A stretch of DNA of 64,000 nucleotides, taken from Cypionkella sp049896245. GTDB lineage: Bacteria > Pseudomonadota > Alphaproteobacteria > Rhodobacterales > Rhodobacteraceae. Shown piece after piece: positions 1-7,843 of the stretch. Below the pieces are notes generated by a model, which was given only the letters and a program-made list of their open reading frames with translations, made no database searches and was not told where the DNA came from. The position numbers and the translations under genes are program-made. How positions within the stretch are numbered: position 1 is the stretch's first letter; each line of letters begins with the position of its first letter. The stretch spans positions 1 to 64,000 of the forward strand of contig NZ_JAFCTX010000025.1 of the NCBI RefSeq assembly GCF_049896245.1. Reading direction: 5' to 3'.

Positions 1-273
1 GGCGTTGTAAGAGCGCCAGTTCGTCGTGCGGTAGGTCGGAGGTGCAGGTTTGCTCATACCCTGCGACTAACACCTTGCAGTCACGCAGGGAATCCCTCAC
101 GATTTGTGCAACAGAGCCTCTCTGAAGCTCAGAGACTGACCGGCCGGACGTGGGCAACGTCGAAAAAGGACTTAGAGAAGCTGTGTAGAAAAGGAATGCT
201 TGAGTTTTCTGCTGGTGACTATTCACGAGATCCAAAGGCGCATTACCAATTAGCGAAAAAAGACTTATCGTAG
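1..273 (+). CDS. C-terminal part of an unidentified gene (left edge)
   Basis: A frame is open from the first base of the window to a TAG at 271-273. The last 45 or so codons (LTGRTWATSKKDLEKL, then a short basic stretch) look like a helical, possibly winged-helix, C-terminus. The earlier part is rich in Arg and Cys and may not be truly coding. Base composition is clearly less GC-rich than aroC next door, which would fit acquired DNA. The start lies outside the window and I cannot name a family. It runs toward aroC, and both end in the same spacer. Confidence 0.4.
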   Translation, partial: GVVRAPVRRAVGRRCRFAHTLRLTPCSHAGNPSRFVQQSLSEAQRLTGRTWATSKKDLEKLCRKGMLEFSAGDYSRDPKAHYQLAKKDLS

Positions 274-392
274 GACTTCGCTCCGATTTCGACTATTGTG
301 AAATCCCTATTCTTAGCTTGGGTTAATTGCGCCAAACCTTATCAAATCCTTAACGCCCCACCCCAACCAACTGATATAAAACAACAAAAAAA

Positions 393-409
393 GGTCCCGA
401 GTTGGGACC
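393..409 (-). terminator. Rho-independent terminator of aroC
   Basis: A perfect 6-bp stem (ggtccc/gggacc, loop gagtt) abuts the aroC stop codon. On the minus strand it is followed by a run of seven T (plus-strand A-run 386-392). The same hairpin with its T-run recurs downstream of dinB at 17152-17168. Confidence 0.8.
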
Positions 410-1510
410 CTACCCGATCCGGCCCCGAACCCCGCCAGTCTGGCCCCGGTCCAGCAAGATATGGTCGGCCAGAACGCAGGCCATCATCGCCTCCCCCACC
501 GGAACCGCGCGGATGCCCACGCAAGGGTCGTGCCGCCCCTTGGTGACCAGAGCAATCTCCGCTCCCGTCGCATCAATCGTCGCCCGTGGCGTCAGAATAG
601 ACGAGGTCGGCTTCACCGCGAACCGCACCACCACCGGCTGACCCGAGGATATCCCGCCCAATATCCCCCCCGCATGGTTCGACAGAAACTCCGGCCCCGA
701 TGCCCCCATCCTTATCTGATCCGCATTCTCAACCCCGGTCAAAGTGGCGGCATCGAACCCGTCCCCGATCTCCACCCCCTTCACCGCATTGATCGACATC
801 ATCGCGCTGGCCAGATCAGAGTCCAGCTTGCCATATAACGGCGCCCCCAACCCCGCAGGCACCCCCGACGCCACCACCTCAATCACGGCCCCCACCGAAT
901 TGTGGGCCAGCCGCAGCCCGTCCAGATAGTCCGCCCACCCCGCGACAGCCTCTGGATCAGGACAAAAGAACGGGTTGCCCGAGATCACCGAACTATCAAA
1001 CCGCCCCCGATCAATCCCCATCACTCCCATCCGCACCATATATCCGCTGATGGTCAGCCCCGGCACCAACGACGCCAACACCGCCCGCGCCACCCCGCCC
1101 GCAGCCACCCGAGACGCCGTCTCGCGCGCCGAACTTCGACCACCTCCGCGATAGTCCCGCACCCCATATTTCTGATGATAGGTGATATCAGCATGACCGG
1201 GGCGGAAGGCTTGGGCGATGTTGCTGTAATCTTTCGAACGCTGATCCGTGTTCTCAATCATCAACTGAATCGGCGTGCCGGTCGTCACGCCCTCAAACAC
1301 TCCCGACAGAATCCGAACCTCATCCGCCTCTTTGCGCTGGGTGGTGAACTTTGAAGTCCCCGGTTTGCGCTGATCCAGCCAGGGCTGCAAATCCGCCTCG
1401 CTCAGTTTAATCCCCGGAGGGCAGCCGTCTACTGTGCAGCCAATCGCAGGCCCGTGGCTTTCGCCCCAAGTGGTGACGCGAAACAGATGACCGAAGGTGT
1501 TCAGGCTCAT
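410..1510 (-). CDS. aroC: Chorismate synthase
   Basis: This enzyme carries out the last step of the common shikimate pathway, converting 5-enolpyruvylshikimate 3-phosphate to chorismate using reduced FMN in the cytoplasm. The 366-residue length is normal for the family. The N-terminal signature GESHGPAIG, the central RSSARETASRVAAGG block and the C-terminal GRHDPCVGIRAVPVGEAM block are all present, so the enzyme looks complete and active. The ATG at 1510 has a purine-rich GAGGAG about 8 nt upstream. The stop is immediately followed by a terminator, so the gene appears to be transcribed alone. Confidence 0.97.
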   Translation of the reverse strand: MSLNTFGHLFRVTTWGESHGPAIGCTVDGCPPGIKLSEADLQPWLDQRKPGTSKFTTQRKEADEVRILSGVFEGVTTGTPIQLMIENTDQRSKDYSNIAQAFRPGHADITYHQKYGVRDYRGGGRSSARETASRVAAGGVARAVLASLVPGLTISGYMVRMGVMGIDRGRFDSSVISGNPFFCPDPEAVAGWADYLDGLRLAHNSVGAVIEVVASGVPAGLGAPLYGKLDSDLASAMMSINAVKGVEIGDGFDAATLTGVENADQIRMGASGPEFLSNHAGGILGGISSGQPVVVRFAVKPTSSILTPRATIDATGAEIALVTKGRHDPCVGIRAVPVGEAMMACVLADHILLDRGQTGGVRGRIG

Positions 1511-1711
1511 GGGCGGGCTCCTCTTTGCATCTCCAATATGCCAAGCTATGCCTTCGATAAACCCATAAAGCGGTTTGTGGGCTATCTGAAGAGCCGGCCC
1601 TTAAGCTGCAAAAAGTCTTCCCAGCGGGGAGTGACTTGTGTTTTGGGGCCAGTTTAGCGGCGATTTCCACAACATATAGCGGTTCACCCGCGCGCGCTGT
1701 GTTAGGCTTTG

Positions 1712-1885
1712 TTAAAACTCCAACGCCCCCTGCCCCGAGCCATCAACCTCTTTCGCGGCTTTCTTGAAGCCATCGTCACGGCGCGCGGGCAGGCGCACGG
1801 CGCGGTCGCGCAGGGCGATGGACGGTTTCGCGCTTGCACCGATACGCCCGGCTAGGTAACGTAACAGTCTAGTCCCGGAGCCATA
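1712..1885 (-). pseudogene. Truncated C-terminal gene remnant beside the restriction genes
   Basis: On the minus strand a frame with strong third-position G/C bias reads about 45-58 codons and ends in TAA at 1712-1714. It is Arg/Ala-rich, for example RLLRYLAGRIGAS and ALRDRAVRLPARRDDGF. No in-frame start codon is present before it runs into the antisense of the endonuclease start at 1888, where coding character stops. I read it as the 3' end of a chromosomal gene cut off by the arrival of the restriction genes. I do not recognise the family. The rest of the aroC-to-endonuclease spacer (1511-1711) shows nothing I can name. Confidence 0.45.
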
Positions 1886-1887
1886 GA

Positions 1888-2481
1888 ATGTTGAAATCGC
1901 GTCTCCCGAAGTTCATTCGGGACAGCTATGAATGCTATGAGTGGAAGCATGCGAGCGCGATCCTGTCGCAAGATTTCCCCAATGAGTGGCAAGATATCCT
2001 TGACGCACTTTCGACCTTCCGGCTGCGCAAATCCTGGATCAGCAAGGGCGGCGGCAACAAATCCCAGCTGTCGGCGTTCATTGATGGGTTTCTTACCGAT
2101 AGGGGTTGGGTCGAAAAGCAGTTTCAAACGGCGATTGAGGTCGATGGCGCGCGGTTGGATTCACCGACGCACAAGATTGACTGCTTCAAGAATGGGGTCG
2201 CGCTTGAAATCGAATGGAACAACAAAGACCCATTCTTTGATCGGGATCTGAACAATTTTCGACTGCTTTTTGATCTGCGAGCGGTCAGTGTCGGCATCAT
2301 CGTGACGCGGGCTGACGAGTTGCAGGATATTTTCAACGATCTTGGCCGCGGAAACTCTTACGGAAACTCGACCACACATATGTCAAAGTTGCTGCCTCGG
2401 ATTGAGGGCGGCGGCGGCGCGGGTTGCCCGCTGTTGGTATTTGGCATCACCAAGGCGCTCTATCTGGAGGACGCGGAATGA
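1888..2481 (+). CDS. Type II restriction endonuclease, BglII/BstYI-like
   Basis: The 197-residue protein resembles the BglII/BstYI endonuclease family, which cuts GATC-centred sites such as AGATCT or RGATCY. A PD-(D/E)xK-type core is visible: D98 in HKIDCF, then E107 and E109 in ALEIEW. The D-x8-E-x-(Q/E) spacing matches BglII, whose third residue is Gln and here is Glu. Its stop overlaps the methylase start by ATGA, so the pair is translationally coupled. Base composition is less GC-rich than that of the flanking genes, consistent with horizontal acquisition. Cleavage specificity is inferred from the family, not seen. Confidence 0.8.
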   Translation: MLKSRLPKFIRDSYECYEWKHASAILSQDFPNEWQDILDALSTFRLRKSWISKGGGNKSQLSAFIDGFLTDRGWVEKQFQTAIEVDGARLDSPTHKIDCFKNGVALEIEWNNKDPFFDRDLNNFRLLFDLRAVSVGIIVTRADELQDIFNDLGRGNSYGNSTTHMSKLLPRIEGGGGAGCPLLVFGITKALYLEDAE

Positions 2482-3125
2482 TCAGTGCTGCTGACGACCT
2501 GTTGGGTAAGGCGGGCAACACCAAGTTTCGCACAATTCTGGCCGATCCGCCGTGGCAGTTTCAAAATCGCACCGGCAAGATGGCTCCCGAGCATAAACGG
2601 CTTGCGCGCTATCCGACGATGACTCTGCGCGATATTTGTGAACTGCCTGTGCAACAAGTGGCGGCGGATACGGCGCATCTTTACCTGTGGGTGCCGAATG
2701 CCTTGCTGCCCGAAGGACTGAAGGTGATGGAAAGCTGGGGGTTCAGTTATAAATCCAACATCATCTGGTATAAAATCCGCAAGGATGGTGGCCCTGATCG
2801 GCGCGGGGTTGGGTTTTATTTTCGCAATGTTACCGAAGTGTTGTTGTTTGGTGTGCGCGGCAAAAACGCCCGTACTCTGCAACAGGGGCGCACCCAAGAG
2901 AATATACTATCAACCCAAAAGCGGGAACACAGCCGCAAACCTGATGAGCAATATAGCCTGATCGAAGGGTGCAGCAGTGGCCCTCGGCTAGAGATGTTCG
3001 CACGCGGGCCGCGCGTTGGATGGACAGTTTGGGGCAATCAAGCAGACGAATATACCCCAACTTGGGATACGTATTCCAATCATTCACAAGCCAACGTCAC
3101 GCCGCTGGTTGTGGCTGCAAAATAG
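2478..3125 (+). CDS. MT-A70 family DNA adenine methyltransferase
   Basis: This 215-residue protein carries the DPPW catalytic motif (residues 23-26) typical of MT-A70-type N6-adenine methyltransferases. Other segments common to the family are YLWVPNALLPEGL, FSYKSNIIWYK and the late GPRLEMFARG. It should methylate the adenine of the site cut by the upstream endonuclease and so protect host DNA. The ATG at 2478 is preceded by ggagg at 2466-2470 and overlaps the endonuclease stop. An upstream in-frame ATG at 2424 would overlap the endonuclease far more and has no ribosome site. No separate specificity or control gene is seen. Confidence 0.88.
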   Translation: MISAADDLLGKAGNTKFRTILADPPWQFQNRTGKMAPEHKRLARYPTMTLRDICELPVQQVAADTAHLYLWVPNALLPEGLKVMESWGFSYKSNIIWYKIRKDGGPDRRGVGFYFRNVTEVLLFGVRGKNARTLQQGRTQENILSTQKREHSRKPDEQYSLIEGCSSGPRLEMFARGPRVGWTVWGNQADEYTPTWDTYSNHSQANVTPLVVAAK

Positions 3126-3296
3126 GTATTTGCAAAGCACCATTGGCTTAGATCGCAAGCCGTCAAGCGTGCCGCGCGACGTAAGGTGCCGCGCTCCACA
3201 CCTTCGGCAAAGGTTAAGAATTGGTGAATGGGATATGTGTAACCTGTTGAAATCCAATAGTCATACCCGCTGTCCACACGTGGACACATATCCCCC

Positions 3297-3324
3297 TTGC
3301 ACGCAGCACCGCATTCCGTATGCT
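3297..3324 (+). promoter_or_regulatory. Predicted sigma-70 promoter of thiBPQ
   Basis: TTGCAC at 3297-3302 and TATGCT at 3319-3324 are separated by 16 nt. A start site near 3331 would place the TPP aptamer at the very 5' end of the transcript. Just upstream, 3273-3286 contains the short inverted repeat gtccac-ac-gtggac of unknown meaning. The rest of the spacer 3126-3296 shows nothing else recognisable. Confidence 0.55.
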
Positions 3325-3331
3325 TCGCCTT

Positions 3332-3432
3332 ACCTCGGGGAGCCCCTCGGTCGTTTCTTTGAAACGAGCCGATAGGCTGAGATGCGAAAGCGAACCCGTC
3401 GAACCTGAACCGGATCATACCGGCGGAGGGAA
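3332..3432 (+). promoter_or_regulatory. TPP riboswitch (THI element) upstream of thiB
   Basis: The conserved aptamer blocks are in order: a 5' P1 strand with cggggagccc, then aggctgagatgcgaaag (the CUGAGA box), acccgtcgaacctgaaccgg (ACCC...GAACCUGA box) and ataccggcggagggaa. The aptamer ends about 50 nt before the thiB ATG, so control of translation initiation by sequestering the GGAGA near 3474 is likely. This site ties the transporter to thiamin pyrophosphate supply. Confidence 0.9.
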
Positions 3433-3483
3433 GGTGCATGGGTTCTCCATTGCCGACCAATCCGTCGCACCTTGGAGAGACTT

Positions 3484-4467
3484 ATGAACACCAGACTCCT
3501 CGCTGCGGGCCTCGCTGTTATCGCCGCGCCCGCGCTGGCTGACACGCCTGTTCTCACCGTGCTGACCTACGACAGCTTCACCTCGGAATGGGGCCCCGGC
3601 CCGGCGATTGAGAAGGGGTTTGAGGCGAGTTGCGGCTGCGACGTGAAATTCGTCACCGCAGGCGATGGGGCGGCGTTGTTGGCCCGTGTGAAGTTGGAGG
3701 CGGCAGATAGCAAGGCCGATGTTGTGGTGGGCCTCGATACCAATCTTACCGCCGACGCCACCGCAACCGGGCTGTTCGCGCCCGTTGTGGCAACCCCGAA
3801 CACCCTGCCGGTGCCGTTCACCGATCCGAATTTTATCCCGTTCGACTGGGGCTATTTTGCCTTTGTCTACGACAAAACCAAGGTGGCGAAGGTGCCGACT
3901 TCGTTTCAGGAACTGGCGGCGTCTGATCTGAAAGTGGTGATTGAGGACCCGCGGTCTTCGACCCCCGGTCTGGGATTGGTGTTGTGGGTGAAGGCGGCTT
4001 ACGGCGACAAGGCGCCGCAGATCTGGGCCGATCTGGCGGATAATATCGTGACGGTGACGCCCGGCTGGTCAGAAGCCTACGGGATGTTCACCGAGGGGCA
4101 GGCCGATATGGTGCTGTCGTATACCACCTCGCCCGCCTATCACCTGATCGCCGAGAGTGACGATACCAAGGCGGCGGCGGCGTTTACCGAGGGGCATTAC
4201 ATGCAGGTTGAGGTGGCGGGGAAGCTGGCCTCAACGCAACAGCCCGCGCTGGCGGATCAGTTTTTGGCCTACCTGACGGCGGATGCGGCGCAGTCGGTGC
4301 TGATCACCACGAACTGGATGTATCCGGCGAAAACTCCGCTGGAAGGTTTGCCGAAGGGGTTTGAGACATTGGTGCAGCCGGTGAAAGCTTTGCTGATGTC
4401 GGCAAGTGACGCCGAAGCCGCCCGCGCGCCCGCGATTGCGGAATGGCAAGCCGCGCTGTCGAAATAG
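3484..4467 (+). CDS. thiB: Thiamin ABC transporter, periplasmic binding protein
   Basis: This is the solute-binding protein of the ThiBPQ importer for thiamin and its phosphates. Residues 1-19 form a signal peptide (MNTRLLAAGLAVIAAPALA) cleaved before DTPVLTVLTYDSF. The mature sequence has the binding-protein pattern YDSFTSEWGPGPAIEKGFE and ends at 327 residues, normal for ThiB. The ATG at 3484 is chosen over a TTG at 3472 because GGAGA lies at the right spacing. The TPP riboswitch and the thiP/thiQ neighbours support the substrate assignment. Confidence 0.93.
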   Translation: MNTRLLAAGLAVIAAPALADTPVLTVLTYDSFTSEWGPGPAIEKGFEASCGCDVKFVTAGDGAALLARVKLEAADSKADVVVGLDTNLTADATATGLFAPVVATPNTLPVPFTDPNFIPFDWGYFAFVYDKTKVAKVPTSFQELAASDLKVVIEDPRSSTPGLGLVLWVKAAYGDKAPQIWADLADNIVTVTPGWSEAYGMFTEGQADMVLSYTTSPAYHLIAESDDTKAAAAFTEGHYMQVEVAGKLASTQQPALADQFLAYLTADAAQSVLITTNWMYPAKTPLEGLPKGFETLVQPVKALLMSASDAEAARAPAIAEWQAALSK

Positions 4468-5987
4468 GCCCAGCCCTCGGGCTGAGCCTTGCCATCGCCG
4501 CGCTGATTTTGGGCAGTGCGGTGATGGTGGCCGCGCGGGCGGATAGTTTTGCTTTGGCCGCGCAGGATTGGCAGGCGTTGCGGTTTACCGTGCTGCAAGC
4601 CAGTTTGTCGGCGGCAGTGTCGAGTGTGCTGGCGATCCCTGTGGCGCGGGCTTTGTTCCGCCGTCGGTTTGCGGGGCGCGGCGTGTTGATCCGGCTGCTG
4701 GCGGCTCCTTTTGTGCTGCCGGTGGTGGTGGCTGTGATGGGGCTTTTGACGGTGTTTGGGCGGGGCGGGCCTGTGAATGGGGCGCTGGCGTGGCTTGGTT
4801 TGCCCGAGGTGTCGATCTTTGGGCTGCATGGCGTGGTGTTGGCGAATGTGTTTTTCAACATGCCGCTGGCGACCCGGATGTTGCTGCATGGCTGGCAGTC
4901 GATCCCGTCTGAGCGGTTTCGTCTGGCGCAGTCGCTGGGATTGCCGCCATCTGCACAGTTGCGGCATTTGGAAGCGCCGATGCTGCGGGCACAGCTGCCG
5001 GGGACATTCGCGGTAATCCTGCTGATTTGTCTGGCGAGCTTTGCGATTGCCTTGATGCTGGGCGGGGGGCCGAAAGCAAGCACGCTGGAATTGGCGATTT
5101 ACCAGTCTTTGCGGTTTGAGTTTGATTTGGGGCGGGCGGCTTTGTTGGCGGCAGTGCAGTTTGCGCTGTGTGCGGCGATCACGCTGGCTGCGGCCCGGTT
5201 GACCTTGCCGCAGGGATTTGGCGCGGGGCTGGGGCGGCGGATGGAGATTGCGGCGCCGAGCGGATGGCGGCGGGGGGCGGATGGACTGGCGATTGTGGGT
5301 GCTGCGCTGTTTTTGTTCGCGCCGTTGCTGGCGGTGGTCATTAAAGGATTACCGGGGATGGCGGCGCTGCCGAATGGGCTTTGGCCTGCGGTTTTGCGCT
5401 CGGTTTCGGTGGCGGTCATATCTGCCATTTTGGCGACGGGTGGTGCGCTGATCTTGGCTATGGGGGCGGCGCGCAGCAGAAGCCGCGCCATCGAACTGGC
5501 GGCGATGCTGCCGCTTGCAGCGAGTTCGCTGGTGTTGGGGACGGGGCTTTTCCTGATGGTGCGCCCGTTTGTCAGCCCTGAAAGCTTTGCGCTGCCGATC
5601 ACGGTTTTGGTGAATACTACGCTAACGCTGCCCTATCTGTTCCGCCTGCTTTTGCCCGAGGCGCGGCAGCTTGAGGCGGATTATGGGCGCTTGACTGCCA
5701 GCCTTGGTTTGCCGCGCCGGACGGTGTTGCGGTTTATCACTCTGCCGCGATTGGCGCGACCCTTGGGCTATGGCGCAGGACTGGCTGCGGCTTTGTCGAT
5801 GGGCGATCTGGGGGTGATTGCGCTGTTTGCGGGGGATGGAGGTGCCACTTTGCCGCTGTTCGTGCAGCATTTGATCGGGGCGTATCGGCTGCAGCAGGCG
5901 GCTGCGGCCTCGTTGATACTGGTCGCGATCAGCTTTGCCTTGTTCTGGGCCTTTGACCGATTGGGAAGCCATTATGCTGACGCTTGA
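4443..5987 (+). CDS. thiP: Thiamin ABC transporter permease
   Basis: This inner-membrane permease of the thiamin importer has 514 residues and roughly twelve hydrophobic segments in two homologous halves, each ending in an EAA-type loop (for example RLAQSLGLPPSAQLRHLEAP and ASLGLPRRTVLRFITLPRLA). The fused two-half layout is typical of ThiP. Its start overlaps the end of thiB by 25 nt and its stop overlaps thiQ by 14 nt, so all three genes are co-translated under the upstream riboswitch. Confidence 0.92.
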   Translation: MASRAVEIGPALGLSLAIAALILGSAVMVAARADSFALAAQDWQALRFTVLQASLSAAVSSVLAIPVARALFRRRFAGRGVLIRLLAAPFVLPVVVAVMGLLTVFGRGGPVNGALAWLGLPEVSIFGLHGVVLANVFFNMPLATRMLLHGWQSIPSERFRLAQSLGLPPSAQLRHLEAPMLRAQLPGTFAVILLICLASFAIALMLGGGPKASTLELAIYQSLRFEFDLGRAALLAAVQFALCAAITLAAARLTLPQGFGAGLGRRMEIAAPSGWRRGADGLAIVGAALFLFAPLLAVVIKGLPGMAALPNGLWPAVLRSVSVAVISAILATGGALILAMGAARSRSRAIELAAMLPLAASSLVLGTGLFLMVRPFVSPESFALPITVLVNTTLTLPYLFRLLLPEARQLEADYGRLTASLGLPRRTVLRFITLPRLARPLGYGAGLAAALSMGDLGVIALFAGDGGATLPLFVQHLIGAYRLQQAAAASLILVAISFALFWAFDRLGSHYADA

Positions 5988-6666
5988 AGCGCTGGTTTTG
6001 CAACAGGACGATTTCTGCCTGACGGCTGATTGGTCGGTGGCAGCGGGCGAGCGGGTGGCGCTGATTGGGCCATCGGGTGCGGGCAAATCAACGCTGCTGA
6101 TGGCGCTGGCGGGGTTTTTGGCCCCAGCGCAGGGGCGGATTTTGTGGCAGGGCGCTGATTTGGCAGGGGTTTTGCCCGGAGATCGACCGCTTACGATTCT
6201 GTTTCAGGATCAGAACCTGTTTCCGCATCTGACGTTGACGCAGAACCTTGGGCTGGGGTTGTCGCCGACCTTGCGGCTGACCCAAGCGCAGGAGGTGCAG
6301 ATTGAGACTGCGCTGCAGCGTGTTGGCCTTGGCGGTATGGGCGGGCGCAAACCCGGTCAGCTTTCGGGGGGGCAGCAGGGCAGGGCGGCGCTGGCGCGGG
6401 CTTTGCTGCGGGCGCGGCCTGTGTTGCTGTTGGACGAGCCATTTGCAGCGCTTGGGCCTGGATTGAAGGCCGAGATGCTGGATTTGCTGGATGAAGTGGC
6501 CATGGCCACGGGGGCGGCGGTGCTGATGGTGACGCATGACCCGAGCGATGCCAAGCGCTTTGCCGACAAGGCGGTGCTGGTGGCGGAGGGGGTGGCACAG
6601 GCACCGGTTGCTACGGCAGAGTTGTTCGCCAACCCACCGCAGGCGTTGAAAGAATATCTGGGTTAG
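5974..6666 (+). CDS. thiQ: Thiamin ABC transporter ATP-binding protein
   Basis: This cytoplasmic ATPase of ThiBPQ has 230 residues. The Walker A motif GPSGAGKS is at residues 32-39, the signature is LSGGQQGRAALARAL, and Walker B is VLLLDEPFAALG, followed by the switch MVTHD. The ATG at 5974 lies inside the end of thiP; an in-frame start at 5935 would add a non-conserved leader. A strong hairpin terminator follows about 70 nt downstream. Confidence 0.93.
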   Translation: MLTLEALVLQQDDFCLTADWSVAAGERVALIGPSGAGKSTLLMALAGFLAPAQGRILWQGADLAGVLPGDRPLTILFQDQNLFPHLTLTQNLGLGLSPTLRLTQAQEVQIETALQRVGLGGMGGRKPGQLSGGQQGRAALARALLRARPVLLLDEPFAALGPGLKAEMLDLLDEVAMATGAAVLMVTHDPSDAKRFADKAVLVAEGVAQAPVATAELFANPPQALKEYLG

Positions 6667-6736
6667 GTGTTAGAACAGGCAGTTTGACGGAAATCTTTCG
6701 CTGTCTGCAAAAGCACAGCGTGCATTATGGGCGCCG

Positions 6737-6774
6737 AACCGAAAGAAAACGCTCTGGGAGAGCGTTTTTCGGTT
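6737..6774 (+). terminator. Terminator of thiBPQ
   Basis: The inner stem aaaacgctct/agagcgtttt has a ggg loop. It extends outward through aaccga/tcggtt and includes a T-run at 6765-6769. A-runs on the left arm mean it could also act on the other strand. Confidence 0.75.
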
Positions 6775-6838
6775 TGTTGCGCGTAAGGCGGGACGCCGTT
6801 GCGCAAGGGGAGTGCTGCTAAACTAACGCTTTGTAATC

Positions 6839-6921
6839 GGGTCGCGCCTGACTGGGCTGGCGCATTTCGCGCCTGCCGGGGGCAGTCAGGCGCGGCCCGA
6901 TTTGTCGGGGGACAAATCGGG
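6839..6921. repeat. Composite palindromic intergenic element
   Basis: Two strong hairpins lie side by side. The first pairs 6839-6854 with 6883-6898 (15 of 16 bases, the exception able to form G-U) around a small ggcgc/gcgcc hairpin. The second is a perfect 11-bp stem 6896-6906/6911-6921 (cccgatttgtc/gacaaatcggg) with a four-base loop. No T-run follows either, so they are not ordinary terminators. They resemble REP-type extragenic palindromes. The rest of the 354-nt spacer between thiQ and petC contains only the two terminators. Confidence 0.6.
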
Positions 6922-6970
6922 CAAGATGAAAAGCGGCGGTTCCGTTAAAACCGATCCCGCTCTGGTCATT

Positions 6971-6998
6971 AAAAAGCCCCGCACAATGGCGGGGCTTT
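6971..6998 (-). terminator. Terminator of the petABC operon
   Basis: A perfect 10-bp stem (aaagccccgc/gcggggcttt) with loop acaat is followed on the minus strand by a T-run (plus-strand A-run 6971-6975). It lies about 22 nt past the petC stop codon. Confidence 0.85.
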
Positions 6999-7020
6999 CT
7001 TAGAAGTATTGATCCGAAAA

Positions 7021-7824
7021 TCAATGCGCTTTCTTGCCTTTGATGCCCGACCACAGACGCTTGTTGGTCAGATACAGCAGCGACGACAGCAGGATCAGGA
7101 ACAGCACCGCCTTAAAACCAGTGTCCTTGCGTGCGTTCAGCTTAGGCTCGGCGGACCACATCAGGAAGGCCGCCACGTCTTCCGCCATGTGCTTTACGTC
7201 ATTCGGTGCGCCATCGGCGAATTCCACCTGACCATCGGCCAAGGGCGGTGGCATCTTGATCCAACCGGTTGAGAACACGGGGTTCTCATAGAAGGTGGAG
7301 CCGGCTTCGTCTTTTTCTTCGCCGGTGTAGCCGTGCAGCAGCGCCACGATATATTCCGGCCCGCCCATGCCTTTGAACAGCTGATTGAAGCCCAAGCCGT
7401 AGGGGCCGTGGAAGCCCGCCCGTGCCTTCGCCATTAGCGAAAGATCGGGCGCACCCGCGCCATCATTGGCAGGGAAGAAGTCAACCGGCAGGCCGTCACG
7501 ATCTTCGCCAGTGTCCTTGTCGGTCACAGTGAAGTTCTTGGCATAGGCGCGCACCTGATCTTCCGGCAGCCGCGGGCCGCCTTCATCCGACAGGGTGCGG
7601 ATCGGCACCATGTTCAGACCATGGCAGGCCGAGCACACCTCGGTATACACCTGAAGGCCGCGTTGCAGTTGGTGCTCATCATAGCTGCCAAACGGGCCTT
7701 CAAAGCTGAACGCCACGTCTTCGACATGGCCGCCTTCTTCAGCAGCCATGGCCGCGCCCGTTATAAGGCCCCCCGTCATCAGACTCAGTGCAGAGACAGC
7801 GCTGATTGCGATTTTGCGAAACAT
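7021..7824 (-). CDS. petC: Cytochrome c1 of the bc1 complex
   Basis: This membrane-anchored c-type cytochrome passes electrons from the Rieske protein to soluble or membrane cytochrome c. The chosen start (MFRKIAISAV) gives 267 residues: a signal peptide ending near AAMAAEEGG, the haem-attachment motif CSACH (in VCSACHGLNMVPIRTLS), and one C-terminal membrane helix (KAVLFLILLSSLLYLTNKR) with a basic tail facing the cytoplasm. An in-frame start at 7956 would overlap petB and lack the signal peptide at the N-terminus. It is the last gene of petABC. Confidence 0.96.
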   Translation of the reverse strand: MFRKIAISAVSALSLMTGGLITGAAMAAEEGGHVEDVAFSFEGPFGSYDEHQLQRGLQVYTEVCSACHGLNMVPIRTLSDEGGPRLPEDQVRAYAKNFTVTDKDTGEDRDGLPVDFFPANDGAGAPDLSLMAKARAGFHGPYGLGFNQLFKGMGGPEYIVALLHGYTGEEKDEAGSTFYENPVFSTGWIKMPPPLADGQVEFADGAPNDVKHMAEDVAAFLMWSAEPKLNARKDTGFKAVLFLILLSSLLYLTNKRLWSGIKGKKAH

Positions 7825-7843
7825 CTCAGTCAGTTCCTTTCTC

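Noticed and set aside
298..546. 82-codon plus-strand frame over the aroC end
   Set aside because: It is Pro/Arg-rich, crosses the aroC terminator and coding end, and has no ribosome site.
1852..2127. 91-codon minus-strand frame across the endonuclease start
   Set aside because: It is antisense to the BglII-like gene and does not continue the GC-rich remnant, which is in another frame.
3273..3286. Inverted repeat gtccac-ac-gtggac taken as a thiB operator
   Set aside because: Regulation is already explained by the riboswitch; the repeat is short and unsupported by a second copy.
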